Notes: generated by a model from the sequence alone, not told the origin. DNA of 64,000 nucleotides from Paraburkholderia xenovorans LB400 (GCF_000013645.1 NC_007952.1:2976001-3040000); one strand, 5' to 3'. Counted from the stretch's first letter, positions 52,046 through 60,417 are shown. Numbers and translations: made by a program.

Positions 52046-54019
52046 ATGCGCGATGAGGTCTGTCACGCCGTAACGCCAATGGCGCCACGTGAGCCCGGCT
52101 GGCTCACACCGTCGATTCAGAAATCCCATGAACGCTCAGAGACCTTCGGCTTGAGCGCTTCAATGCGGCCGGACTATGACGTATTGCCCGCCGCCGAACT
52201 CTCGTTGAAGCTGGAACAAAGCCGTGTGCTGTGCGCGCATGCCACGCCGGTGATGGAAACGCTGCATGAGCAGATCGTCAACACGCACAGCATGATCGTG
52301 CTGACCGACGCCGAAGGCCTGGTCCTTCATTCGATCGGCGACGATGACTTTCTGCGGCGCGCCGAGAAAGTCGCGCTGCGTCCGGGCGCCAACTGGGCCG
52401 AGGACCGGCAAGGCACGAACGCCATCGGCACGGCGCTCGCAGAGCGCTGTCCGACCGCCGTGCATGGCGAGCAGCACTATCTGGCGGCCAATCGCTTTCT
52501 GACCTGCTCCAGTGTGCCGATCCTCGATCCGTATGGCGATCTGATCGGCGTGCTCGACGTCACTGGCGACTATCGCAGCTATCACCAGCACACTATGGCG
52601 CTGGCGAAAATGTCGGTGCAGATGATCGAAAATCATCTGTTTACCAACACCTTTCGCGAGACCTTGCAAATCGCCTTTCACGGCCGCCCTGAATTTCTCG
52701 GCACGCTGATGGAAGGCATCGTCGCGTTCACCTGCGACGGCCGCTTCCTGTCCGCCAATCGCAGCGCGCAATTCCAGTTGGGCATGCCGCTCGCCGGCCT
52801 GCGCGCGCATACACTGCCGTCGTTATTCGGGCTCACCAGCGCGCAACTGATCGACCAGTTGCGCGTCAGCGAGGCCCGGCATTTATCGCTGAACCTGCAC
52901 AGTGGATCGGTGGTCTGCGCGCACGTCGAATTCCGGCGCGCGGCGCGCACCGATGAAAGCTGGCCGTCACAGGAACGCCGCGAACCACGCACGGCACACC
53001 GCGTGGAACCGCCGGCGCCGGCCGCGAGTGCGTTGTCGAAGCTCAGCTATCTCGACACGGGCGACCCGCAGATCGCGGCGGTCATCGGCAAAGTCCGCAA
53101 GGTGATCGGCAAGGACATTCCGATTCTGATCACCGGCGAGACCGGCACCGGCAAGGAACTGCTGGCGCAGGCGATTCACAATGACTCCCCGCGACGCTGC
53201 GGCGCGTTCGTCGCGGTCAATTGCGCGTCGATACCGGAAACGCTGATCGAATCCGAGCTGTTCGGCTACGAGGAAGGCGCGTTCACCGGCGCGCGGCGCA
53301 AAGGTGCCAGCGGCAAGCTGCTGCAAGCGAATGGCGGCACGTTATTCCTCGACGAAATCGGCGACATGCCTTATCCGTTGCAGGTACGGCTGCTGCGCGT
53401 GCTGCAGGAACGCCTTGTCAATCCGCTTGGCTCATCGAAGTCGATACCGGTGGATATCGCCATCATCTGCGCGACCCACCGCGACCTGCGTGAAATGATT
53501 GCCCAGAACCGGTTTCGCGAGGATCTGTACTACCGCCTGAATGGCATGGTGGTGAAACTGCCGCCGCTGCGCGAGCGCACGGATCTGTCCGCCGTCATCC
53601 ACAAGATGCTGCAATGCGCGTCTTCCGAAAACGCTGAAGGGCAGCGCCTGAGCGTCGCCACGGACGTAATGGCGCTGTTCGAGCAGTGCGCGTGGCCTGG
53701 CAACTTCAGGCAGCTCGGCAATCTCCTGCGCACGGCCGCCGCGATGGTCGATGAGGACGGCGAGATTCGCCGCGAGCACTTGCCCGATGACTTCTTCGAC
53801 GGCTTGCGCACCACCGCCGCGGCGTGCGCGGGCAACGCCGACACGCTGCCGCTGCCGAGCGGGCGTCTCGAAGACGTCGCCGCCAGCGTCATTGCTCAAG
53901 CCGTTGCGCAGCATGGCGGCAACGTGTCGGCGGCCGCCCGCGCGCTCGGCATTTCGCGCAACACGATCTATAGAAAGCTGCCGTCACATGGCTTGAGCGA
54001 CGCCGAAGACGCCGCCTGA
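52046..54019 (+). CDS. Second AcoR-like sigma-54-dependent activator
   Basis: A 657-residue enhancer-binding protein with the same layout as AcoR: GAF-type N-terminus (NTHSMIVLTDAEGLVLHSIGDDDF, GTNAIGTALAERCPTAVHGEQHY), AAA+ domain with Walker A GETGTGKE and GAFTGA, and a Fis-type HTH (NVSAAARALGISRNTIYRKLPSHGL). The ATG at 52046 follows AGGAGGAG. Its downstream neighbours have -24/-12 promoters: pqqA, the PQQ-alcohol dehydrogenase and the aldehyde dehydrogenase. It is therefore the best candidate for their activator, perhaps sensing alcohol or aldehyde. Confidence 0.88.
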   Translation: MRDEVCHAVTPMAPREPGWLTPSIQKSHERSETFGLSASMRPDYDVLPAAELSLKLEQSRVLCAHATPVMETLHEQIVNTHSMIVLTDAEGLVLHSIGDDDFLRRAEKVALRPGANWAEDRQGTNAIGTALAERCPTAVHGEQHYLAANRFLTCSSVPILDPYGDLIGVLDVTGDYRSYHQHTMALAKMSVQMIENHLFTNTFRETLQIAFHGRPEFLGTLMEGIVAFTCDGRFLSANRSAQFQLGMPLAGLRAHTLPSLFGLTSAQLIDQLRVSEARHLSLNLHSGSVVCAHVEFRRAARTDESWPSQERREPRTAHRVEPPAPAASALSKLSYLDTGDPQIAAVIGKVRKVIGKDIPILITGETGTGKELLAQAIHNDSPRRCGAFVAVNCASIPETLIESELFGYEEGAFTGARRKGASGKLLQANGGTLFLDEIGDMPYPLQVRLLRVLQERLVNPLGSSKSIPVDIAIICATHRDLREMIAQNRFREDLYYRLNGMVVKLPPLRERTDLSAVIHKMLQCASSENAEGQRLSVATDVMALFEQCAWPGNFRQLGNLLRTAAAMVDEDGEIRREHLPDDFFDGLRTTAAACAGNADTLPLPSGRLEDVAASVIAQAVAQHGGNVSAAARALGISRNTIYRKLPSHGLSDAEDAA

Positions 54020-54069
54020 CTCGCACATGCCACACGTGCTCCAAATTGCAACAGTGCTGTGGCTGAATT

Positions 54070-54129
54070 GAACAGGTGTTCCGCGCTCCGCGCGAGAGCC
54101 GAGCACGAAATTTGGTGGAGCACCTGTTC
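54070..54129. promoter_or_regulatory. Two GAACA-N2-TGTTC operator-like repeats
   Basis: GAACA-GG-TGTTC (54070-54081) and GAGCA-CC-TGTTC (54118-54129) are centred 48 bp apart, 80-140 bp upstream of the pqqA sigma-54 promoter. Their wider flanks are also near-inverted (GAACAGGTGTTCC against GGAGCACCTGTTC). They are probable upstream activating sites, perhaps for the activator encoded just upstream. Confidence 0.5.
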
Positions 54130-54208
54130 TTCCCTTTTATATCTTGCCCATTCGTCATGCTAATCATTTAGCTCGACCCGAATGCTTCCACATATGTTTT
54201 TATGTACC

Positions 54209-54224
54209 CGGCACAGACTTTGCG
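54209..54224 (+). promoter_or_regulatory. Sigma-54 promoter before pqqA
   Basis: CGGCACAGACTTTGCG has GG and GC separated by ten bases and matches the -24/-12 consensus well apart from the first base. Transcription would start near 54235, about 55 bp before pqqA. Confidence 0.65.
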
Positions 54225-54289
54225 TTAATCCGCTCGACCGCTTGACTCATGCGGTTCCTCAATCAAATGTTCTACTCAAGGAGACAGCC

Positions 54290-54364
54290 ATGCAATGGAC
54301 CACCCCCGCTTATTCCGACCTGCGTTTCGGTTTTGAAATCACGATGTATATCGCCAATCGCTGA
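54290..54364 (+). CDS. pqqA: PQQ precursor peptide PqqA
   Basis: A 24-residue peptide whose Glu16 and Tyr20 (FEITMY) are crosslinked by PqqE to give the PQQ skeleton. Length, the N-terminal MQWTTP and the C-terminal YIANR are typical. The site AAGGAGAC precedes the ATG at 54290. It is followed by pqqD, and pqqB, pqqC and a working pqqE are not in this locus, so they must be elsewhere if PQQ is made. Confidence 0.92.
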   Translation: MQWTTPAYSDLRFGFEITMYIANR

Positions 54365-54490
54365 AGCAACGATAAAACGCCGCACGCCTCTCGCTGTAGA
54401 CGAGTGCGCGTGACGGCGCCTCGCGCACGGACTCGAAGTCACGCCCAGCCGTTTCAGACCACCCGACGCGATCGAAAAGGCCTATCCCGT

Positions 54491-54772
54491 ATGAATGCCC
54501 CGCACCACGACTACGACGCCGCTCTTAGGCCATGTCTGCGCGCGATGTTCCGCCTGCAGTGGGAAGACGTTCAGGATGCGTACGTGCTGCTGTATCCCGA
54601 AGGCATGGTCAAGCTCAATCCAAGTGCGGGAGAAATTCTCACGCGCTGCGACGGGACACGTGAGCTGGACGACATCATCGGTGAACTGGAAGAGCTGTTC
54701 AGCGCGTCCGATCTCGCCGCCGACGTGTACCGTTTCATCGACCATGCGCGGCAACGCGGCTGGCTGGACTGA
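54491..54772 (+). CDS. pqqD: PqqA-binding chaperone PqqD
   Basis: A 93-residue PqqD (RiPP recognition element) that binds PqqA and presents it to PqqE. LRAMFRLQWEDVQDAYVLLYPEGMVKLNPSAGEILTRCDG and ADVYRFIDHARQRGWL are the family landmarks. It lies 126 bp after pqqA with pqqB and pqqC missing between them, whereas the usual order is A-B-C-D-E. Right after it is a degenerate stretch that looks like the start of pqqE. Confidence 0.9.
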   Translation: MNAPHHDYDAALRPCLRAMFRLQWEDVQDAYVLLYPEGMVKLNPSAGEILTRCDGTRELDDIIGELEELFSASDLAADVYRFIDHARQRGWLD

Positions 54773-54773
54773 C

Positions 54774-54822
54774 ATGATCGCCCCAAATGACTGAGCTCAC
54801 CTATCGCTGCGCGTTCTGCTAG
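54774..54822 (+). pseudogene. Remnant of pqqE
   Basis: A start codon 1 bp after the pqqD stop encodes only MIAPND before a stop. In the next frame, bases from 54793 encode ELTYRCAFC and a stop. In PqqE the radical-SAM motif region reads ELTYRC-x3-C-x2-C; here the middle of the motif appears deleted and the rest of the gene is gone. The match is short but lies exactly where pqqE belongs. Confidence 0.45.
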
Positions 54823-54932
54823 AGCCCTCGTCGGCTTCAACCGGTACGGCCCGGCGCTTCCCTTGAATGACTGGGGAATTGCCGGGCCGTCGCGTTTCAT
54901 CACGGCCAACGAGGTGAAGGAAGACGCCGGGG

Positions 54933-56165
54933 CTATTGCGGCATGCGCGCGTTGAGCGGCGTGGTGGATGCCTTGGCGTTGTCGTCGGTCAGTTTGGTGC
55001 TGCCCGCGCTATAGCCGTTGGAATACAGCAGAAAAGCCATGATGTCCGCATACTCCTGCGGTTTCATCTTGCCCGGGCGGTCGGCCGGCATATTGTTCGC
55101 CATGTATCCATATACCCCGCCGATAGTCAGCTTCGCATTGGCTGCCGGCGCGAAAGCCGGTCCGCGCAACGCCGGCGCATTGAGTCCCTGCAGATCGGGA
55201 CCGTGGCATTTCGCGCACGAACTCGAGTACAGCGTCTTGCCGTGCGCGACCTGCGTGCGGTCAAAGCCTGGCGCGTCGGTAGTTGTGCTCGCATCGACCT
55301 TGATGAAGCGACCCGGCTGCGAAGCGCGCCCGGATGTCAATGTCATACGCCGCATCGCACTGCCACGGCCGGGGCCATCGCGATAGGCAAAAGCGGGCGC
55401 GGACGAACTGCTGGCCTGAGCCGCTTCCGGGAGAATCCAATGGCGGGACAACGCCGCCAGGCGGCCGTCCGCCGCCATCTTTTCAAGCGCGGCGTCGATT
55501 CGCGGTTGCAACGCCGCGCCGTTCTTGCCGAACGCGAACACCAGTTGCCAGTCGGCATACGGCGACGCGGCATTGACGATCCGGAAGTGCCGCTCGCGAT
55601 GTTTGATCGTATAAGCCACGACCGCCGGATACCAGACGATCGCGCGTTGCGCATGCCCGCTCGCCACCGCGTCGACGGTCAGTTCCGCTGTGTTCTCCAG
55701 GTCGAGCCTGACGTTCGGTTGCTGCACGGCAATCAGTTGCGCAGGGCTTGCATAGGTTGCCGCAACCACGTCGTTCTCACCAGAGGGCGTGGACGAATCA
55801 CGCGTGGTGATGCTGACATAGCCGGAGCGCAGATAGCCGCGCGAGAAAGTCAGTTTGCTGCCGGAGCCATCTGCAACGGTCGAACGCGGAAAGCCGGCGA
55901 TCACATCGCATTTTCGCGTCAGCGCCGCGTTGAGTTCCTTCAGCGAAACGCCGTCGTCGTCGCCACTGTCGAATCCGCCAGGAGCGAGCGACAGCGCGAT
56001 CCCGGCCGTGCGAAACGCTTCGCGTGTGACCGCTTCGTCGAGCGCGGTCGAAGGGCTGCCGGGAAACGTGCACACGCGCACATCTGCGCTGGCGAGTCCC
56101 GGTGCAAGTGCGCCGGTGGCCAGCAGGACGCCGGCGATAGCGAACCCATTGAGTCGAGTCTTCAT
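54933..56165 (-). CDS. Periplasmic binding protein / cytochrome c fusion for PQQ-dehydrogenase
   Basis: A 410-residue exported protein. After the signal peptide (cut near ASA at 25-27) come about 220 residues of the extracellular-solute-binding type associated with quinoprotein dehydrogenases (MoxJ/XoxJ-like; VRVCTFPGSPSTALDE). Then a linker and a C-terminal cytochrome c domain follow, with haem motif CAKCH at 317-321 and a Met candidate in NNMPADRPGKM. In other organisms these are separate genes (J-protein and G-cytochrome); here one chain could both assist the dehydrogenase and accept its electrons. It follows the alcohol dehydrogenase gene on the same strand with a 90-bp gap. Confidence 0.88.
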   Translation of the reverse strand: MKTRLNGFAIAGVLLATGALAPGLASADVRVCTFPGSPSTALDEAVTREAFRTAGIALSLAPGGFDSGDDDGVSLKELNAALTRKCDVIAGFPRSTVADGSGSKLTFSRGYLRSGYVSITTRDSSTPSGENDVVAATYASPAQLIAVQQPNVRLDLENTAELTVDAVASGHAQRAIVWYPAVVAYTIKHRERHFRIVNAASPYADWQLVFAFGKNGAALQPRIDAALEKMAADGRLAALSRHWILPEAAQASSSSAPAFAYRDGPGRGSAMRRMTLTSGRASQPGRFIKVDASTTTDAPGFDRTQVAHGKTLYSSSCAKCHGPDLQGLNAPALRGPAFAPAANAKLTIGGVYGYMANNMPADRPGKMKPQEYADIMAFLLYSNGYSAGSTKLTDDNAKASTTPLNARMPQ

Positions 56166-56255
56166 GATCCTGTTTCCAGAAGAGGCCGGACCGTCACGAC
56201 CGGACGGCTGAATCCGCGCGGGCGTAGCCAGCCTGTCGTGACAGCCATGTGGATA

Positions 56256-57983
56256 TCAGCCGTGGTTGAGCGCAAACACGTACAACGTGCCGCCGCGCGG
56301 GACCTTCTCCGCCGCCTTCGCCATCGGCCCGCCCCAGATCGGATTCGCGCCGCCGTAGCCCGCGAGAATGGCGACATACTCCTTGCCGTCGACCTCGAAC
56401 ACCGAAGGTTGAGCGACGATCCCGCTTGCCAGCTTCGGGCTCTGCCACAACACCTTGCCGGTTGTTTCATCGAATGCGTACAGGTGGCCGTCGAGCGAGC
56501 CGCTAAAGGCAAGACCACCGGCCGTGGTCGCTACGCCACCGTTCCACGGCAGCTTGCTCCAGTGGCTCCAGACTTTCTTGCCCGTGTCGACGTTGATCGC
56601 CTGCAACTCGCCATAACCCTTGCTGCCGGGCTCCGGTTTGATTTCGAAACCTTCGCCGAGATACGGCAAGCCTTCCATGTAGTTCACCGATTTGCCCGAC
56701 AGCGACATGCAGGCGTGCAAAGCCGGAACGACTGCGATGTGCTTGTCCGGGTCGTATGAAATCGACCACCAGTTTTTGCCGCCGAGGAAGCTCGGGCAGG
56801 TTTCGATCGTCGTGCCGGCCTTCGGGTATTTCGACGCATCCTGAATCGGCGCGCCATCTGCGGTATAACCCGTCACCGAAGTCGCCGTCACGAACGGCTT
56901 CGCATAGATCAGCTTGCCGGTGCCGCGATCGATCGCGTGGAAGAAGCCGTTGCGGTCCGCGTGGATGATGGCGTCGTACTCCTTGTCCTGATACCTGATC
57001 GTCGCGAGCACCGGCGTATTCACGCCGTCGTAGTCCCATGTGTCATGTTTCGTGTACTGGTAGTGCCATTTGAGATCGCCGGTTTTCGGATCGAGTGCGA
57101 GTAGCGAATCGGAATAGAGGTTGTCGCCCGGTCGCAGATCGGCGAGCCACGGGCCGGGGTTGCCCACGCCCCAGTAAAGGGTCTTCGATGCTGCGTCGTA
57201 AGTGCCCGTCAGCCAGGCCGGCGCGCCGCCGTGTTCCTGCATGCCGTTCGGCCACGTGTCTGCGCCCTTCTCGCCGGCCGCGGGCACCGTGAAGCGCTTC
57301 CATAGCACATTGCCGTTATCCGGATTCAATGCCGCGATAAAACCGCGCGCGCCGTATTCGCCGCCTGCGCTACCCACCACCAGTGCGCCGTCGAGCGCGA
57401 GCGGCGCCAGCGAGAACGCGTAGCCGAGACCCGGCTCGAACATCTGCTTGCGCCAGGCGAGCGCGCCTGTCTGCGCGTCGAGCGCGACGACGTCGCCGCT
57501 CAGCATCGCGACGTAGACATTCTTGCCGTACAGCGCCACACCGCGGTTGATCACGTCGCAACATGCCGTCTTGAACGATTCCGCACCGAGCTTCGGTTCG
57601 AACTTCCACAACTGCTTGCCGGTCGCCGCATCGAATGCATAGACGTTGTCTTTCGGCGTGGTCACGAAAAGGTAGCGTCCGTTGACGATCGGCGTGGCTT
57701 CGAAACCCTGCTGCAGATCCGCCGGAAACTTGTAGCTCCAGACCTGCTTGAGGTTCTTCACGTTCGCGGTGTCGATCTGCTTGAGCGGCGAATGCGCCTG
57801 GCCGTTGTACGTGCGGTAGTACGTGAGCCAGCCGGGGTCGCTCTGCGCAGCTGTCAAACGCTCATAGGTGACGGCTGGGTAATCGTCGGCGGCTGCGGCC
57901 GATCCGAATACCAGACTGACGGCAACGGCCACGCTCATTGCAAGCGCCGTGGGCCGCGTCGCCGAAGCTAAACGTGCTTTCAT
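56256..57983 (-). CDS. PQQ-dependent alcohol dehydrogenase, lanthanide type
   Basis: A 575-residue periplasmic quinoprotein with a signal peptide (VAVSLVFGSAAAA) and the eight-bladed propeller with W-motifs such as TGKQLWKFEP and NGNVLWKRF. It has the vicinal disulfide Cys141-Cys142 (TACCDV), metal ligands Glu209 (GGEYG) and Asn275 (WGVGNPGPW), and the catalytic Asp317. Position 319 is Asp (TWDYDGVN). This extra acid distinguishes lanthanide-using XoxF/ExaF/PedH enzymes from calcium forms, which have Ala or Ser. It should oxidise alcohols such as ethanol and pass electrons to cytochrome c. A near-perfect sigma-54 promoter lies upstream on its strand (58069-58084). Confidence 0.92.
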   Translation of the reverse strand: MKARLASATRPTALAMSVAVAVSLVFGSAAAADDYPAVTYERLTAAQSDPGWLTYYRTYNGQAHSPLKQIDTANVKNLKQVWSYKFPADLQQGFEATPIVNGRYLFVTTPKDNVYAFDAATGKQLWKFEPKLGAESFKTACCDVINRGVALYGKNVYVAMLSGDVVALDAQTGALAWRKQMFEPGLGYAFSLAPLALDGALVVGSAGGEYGARGFIAALNPDNGNVLWKRFTVPAAGEKGADTWPNGMQEHGGAPAWLTGTYDAASKTLYWGVGNPGPWLADLRPGDNLYSDSLLALDPKTGDLKWHYQYTKHDTWDYDGVNTPVLATIRYQDKEYDAIIHADRNGFFHAIDRGTGKLIYAKPFVTATSVTGYTADGAPIQDASKYPKAGTTIETCPSFLGGKNWWSISYDPDKHIAVVPALHACMSLSGKSVNYMEGLPYLGEGFEIKPEPGSKGYGELQAINVDTGKKVWSHWSKLPWNGGVATTAGGLAFSGSLDGHLYAFDETTGKVLWQSPKLASGIVAQPSVFEVDGKEYVAILAGYGGANPIWGGPMAKAAEKVPRGGTLYVFALNHG

Positions 57984-58068
57984 TCCTGTCTCCTGTTGAG
58001 TTGTCGACGCGCGGCCGTGCGGCGGCGCCTTCGTCTAGTGAACGCAGACTGGCTGCGGGGCCATTCAA

Positions 58069-58084
58069 GGCAAGTCGCGTGCCA
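58069..58084 (-). promoter_or_regulatory. Sigma-54 promoter of the PQQ-alcohol dehydrogenase
   Basis: Minus-strand TGGCACGCGACTTGCC matches TGGCACG-N4-TTGC fully. The start of transcription would be near 58057, about 75 bp before the start codon. Confidence 0.78.
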
Positions 58085-58168
58085 TTGGCAGCCACGCGGC
58101 CTCGGGACACGATGGCCGACGATCGTGCGATGCAATCACGAGAAAGAGCGGCCCTTGACGCGTGACAT

Positions 58169-58181
58169 CGGTGTTGCACCG
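58169..58181. promoter_or_regulatory. Dyad CGGTG-TTG-CACCG
   Basis: A perfect 5-3-5 inverted repeat midway between the two opposed sigma-54 promoters (85 bp from one, 115 bp from the other). It could be a shared upstream activating site, but it is short. Confidence 0.35.
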
Positions 58182-58295
58182 TGACGCATTCGAGCGCCCA
58201 TGTGTTGCTAAAAATGACAGTTGCCCGGCCGACCAGGCAAACGGCGCGCGTATGAACCGCGCACGTCTCCATGCATTTCGCACGCTCGCGTCCAA

Positions 58296-58311
58296 TGGCA
58301 CGCTTCTCGCT
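58296..58311 (+). promoter_or_regulatory. Sigma-54 promoter of the aldehyde dehydrogenase
   Basis: TGGCACGCTTCTCGCT has a perfect -24 TGGCACG and GC at the -12 position (TCGC instead of TTGC). Predicted transcription start near 58322, about 100 bp before the start codon. Confidence 0.65.
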
Positions 58312-58350
58312 GAATGCTTCGCAGGATGGAGAGTCGCCGCGATGCGCATT

Positions 58351-58370
58351 CGTCACGTCACGTCACGTCA
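58351..58370. repeat. Four tandem CGTCA units
   Basis: Bases 58351-58370 are CGTCA repeated four times exactly, within the 5' leader of the aldehyde dehydrogenase. This could be a regulator contact array or a slippage-prone repeat. Confidence 0.7.
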
Positions 58371-58419
58371 ATGCAGGCTTTCTCCGTCACCACCCGGACA
58401 ATCATTGGAGGCGTCACAC

Positions 58420-59940
58420 ATGAATCACGCGGATATGCAGTTTCTCGATGTCGAATTTCCGTATGCGCGGCAATACGGCAATTTCATAGGTGGCGAGTGG
58501 GTTCCTCCAGTACGCGGCGAGTACTTCGACAATGTGTCGCCGATCACCGGCGAACCCTTTACGTCGATTCCCCGTTCAACTGAAGAAGATATCGAACTCG
58601 CTCTGGATGCGGCTCACCGCGCCCGCAAAGCCTGGGCCGATACTGCACCTGCTCTGCGCGCGAACGTGTTGAACCGTATTGCGGACCGCATGGAGCAGAA
58701 CCTCTCGCGTATCGCGTTTTCCGAATCGATCGACAACGGCAAGCCGATCCGCGAAACGCTCGCCGCCGACATTCCACTCGCGATCGACCACTTCCGCTAC
58801 TTCGCCAGTTGCATTCGCGCACAGGAAGGAACGCTCTCCGAGATCGATCACGACACAGTTGCCTATCACTTTCACGAACCGCTCGGCGTAGTCGGCCAGA
58901 TCATTCCGTGGAATTTCCCGATCCTGATGGCCGTGTGGAAGCTCGCGCCTGCACTCGCCGCCGGCAACTGCGTGGTGCTCAAGCCTGCCGAGCAAACACC
59001 CGCGTCGATTCTCGTGCTGATCGAACTGATTCAGGATTTGCTGCCGCCGGGTGTGCTGAATGTGGTCAATGGTTTCGGTCTCGAAGCCGGCAAACCGCTG
59101 GCGTCGAGCAAGCGTATCGCCAAGATCGCGTTTACCGGCGAGACTTCGACCGGCCGCCTGATCATGCAGTACGCGAGCCAGAACATCATTCCCGTGACGC
59201 TCGAACTCGGCGGCAAGAGCCCGAACATTTTCTTCGCCGATGTGGTCGATCAGGACGATGGCTACTTCGACAAGGCACTCGAAGGCTTCGCGATGTTTGC
59301 GCTGAATCAGGGCGAGGTGTGTACCTGTCCGTCGCGTGTATTGATCGATGAAAAGATTTACGACCGCTTCATGGAACGCGCGTTAAAGCGCGTCGCGGCG
59401 ATTGCGCAAGGACATCCGCTCGACCCCAGGACGATGATCGGCGCGCAGGCTTCGCAGGAACAACTCGAAAAGATCCTCTCTTATGTGGATCTCGGCAAAC
59501 AGGAAGGCGCCGAATGCCTGATTGGCGGCGAACGCAATACGCTGGGCGGTGAGTTGAGCAAAGGCTATTACGTGAAGCCGACCGTATTTCGCGGCAACAA
59601 CAAGATGCGCATCTTCCAGGAAGAGATCTTCGGACCGGTGGTGTCAGTCACGACGTTCAGGACCGAAGAAGAGGCACTCGAAATCGCCAACGATTCGCTC
59701 TACGGCCTGGGCGCCGGCGTGTGGACGCGCGACGGTACACGCGCGTATCGCTTCGGCAGGCAGATTCAGGCAGGCCGCGTGTGGACCAATTGCTATCACG
59801 CCTATCCGGCGCATGCGGCGTTCGGCGGCTACAAACAGTCGGGCATTGGCCGCGAAACGCACAAGATGATGCTCGACCATTATCAGCAGACCAAGAATCT
59901 GCTCGTGAGCTATAGCGAGCAGCCGCTGGGCTTTTTCTGA
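58420..59940 (+). CDS. NAD(P)-dependent aldehyde dehydrogenase (ExaC/AcoD-like)
   Basis: A 506-residue aldehyde dehydrogenase. NAD-binding IIPWNFPILMAVWKLAPALAAGNCVVLKPAEQTP, the general-base Glu in LELGGKSPNIFF and the nucleophilic Cys in NQGEVCTCPSR are all present. The additional second Cys two places on is usual in the ExaC/AcoD acetaldehyde dehydrogenases. The ATG at 58420 follows TTGGAGG. It is divergent from the PQQ-alcohol dehydrogenase and should oxidise the aldehyde product to the acid. It could also serve acetaldehyde released from acetoin by the aco system. Confidence 0.93.
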   Translation: MNHADMQFLDVEFPYARQYGNFIGGEWVPPVRGEYFDNVSPITGEPFTSIPRSTEEDIELALDAAHRARKAWADTAPALRANVLNRIADRMEQNLSRIAFSESIDNGKPIRETLAADIPLAIDHFRYFASCIRAQEGTLSEIDHDTVAYHFHEPLGVVGQIIPWNFPILMAVWKLAPALAAGNCVVLKPAEQTPASILVLIELIQDLLPPGVLNVVNGFGLEAGKPLASSKRIAKIAFTGETSTGRLIMQYASQNIIPVTLELGGKSPNIFFADVVDQDDGYFDKALEGFAMFALNQGEVCTCPSRVLIDEKIYDRFMERALKRVAAIAQGHPLDPRTMIGAQASQEQLEKILSYVDLGKQEGAECLIGGERNTLGGELSKGYYVKPTVFRGNNKMRIFQEEIFGPVVSVTTFRTEEEALEIANDSLYGLGAGVWTRDGTRAYRFGRQIQAGRVWTNCYHAYPAHAAFGGYKQSGIGRETHKMMLDHYQQTKNLLVSYSEQPLGFF

Positions 59941-59948
59941 CGCATGAC

Positions 59949-59980
59949 GATCTGGAGCGGTGTGAGGTCCGCTCCAGATC
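59949..59980 (+). terminator. Perfect 12-bp hairpin after the aldehyde dehydrogenase
   Basis: GATCTGGAGCGG and CCGCTCCAGATC form a perfect stem around TGTGAGGT, 8 bp after the stop codon. There is no strong T-run, but position and stem make it a probable terminator. Confidence 0.65.
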
Positions 59981-60036
59981 GGTGATCCTTGATTGTCCGT
60001 TCGCATATCGAGTCTCACCGTCTCAACAGCCCCCTC

Positions 60037-60056
60037 ATTTCAACAATACTTGAAAT
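60037..60056. promoter_or_regulatory. ArsR operator
   Basis: ATTTCAA and TTGAAAT form a perfect 7-6-7 inverted repeat 28 bp before the arsR start codon. Size, position and AT-content fit an ArsR-family operator overlapping the operon promoter. Confidence 0.65.
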
Positions 60057-60084
60057 ATAGAAACGAATGGTTTAATGTTCAGGC

Positions 60085-60417
60085 ATGGACTCAAACCTCG
60101 TTGTACGCGCCCTGAGCGCGCTCGCCCACGAGTCGCGCCTTGCGATCTTCCGCCTGCTCGTCGTGGCTGGCCCCGATGGTATGGCTGCCGGTGAAATCGC
60201 CCAGAACCTTGGGCTTTCCCCTTCCAGCCTCTCGTTCCACCTGAAGGATCTTTCACATGCAGATCTGGTGAAGCCGCGGCAAGAGGGGCGTTTCATCTTC
60301 TACACCGCGAACTTCGACGCCATGACGGGCGTGATCGGCTTCCTCACGGAGAACTGCTGCGCCGGCGCGGCCTGTGCCGCGAGCGATCTTCCGAACTGTT
60401 GCGCAGACAAGCCATGA
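60085..60417 (+). CDS. arsR: Arsenic-responsive repressor ArsR
   Basis: A 110-residue ArsR/SmtB winged-helix repressor (ALSALAHESRLAIFRLLV, IAQNLGLSPSSLSFHLKDLSHADLV). The usual ELCVCDL metal site of the E. coli type is absent; instead cysteines cluster at the C-terminus (ENCCAGAACA and NCCADKP), a pattern seen in other ArsR classes that bind As(III) there. The first gene of the operon, with an inverted repeat upstream. Its stop overlaps the truncated arsI start as ATGA. Confidence 0.92.
   Translation: MDSNLVVRALSALAHESRLAIFRLLVVAGPDGMAAGEIAQNLGLSPSSLSFHLKDLSHADLVKPRQEGRFIFYTANFDAMTGVIGFLTENCCAGAACAASDLPNCCADKP

Larger units (their letters stand above)
57984..58419. other. Divergent control region between alcohol and aldehyde dehydrogenase genes
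   Basis: This 436-bp gap contains two opposed sigma-54 promoters (58069-58084 for the minus strand, 58296-58311 for the plus strand), a small perfect dyad at 58169-58181 and a CGTCA tandem repeat at 58351-58370. No gene is visible. Confidence 0.6.
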
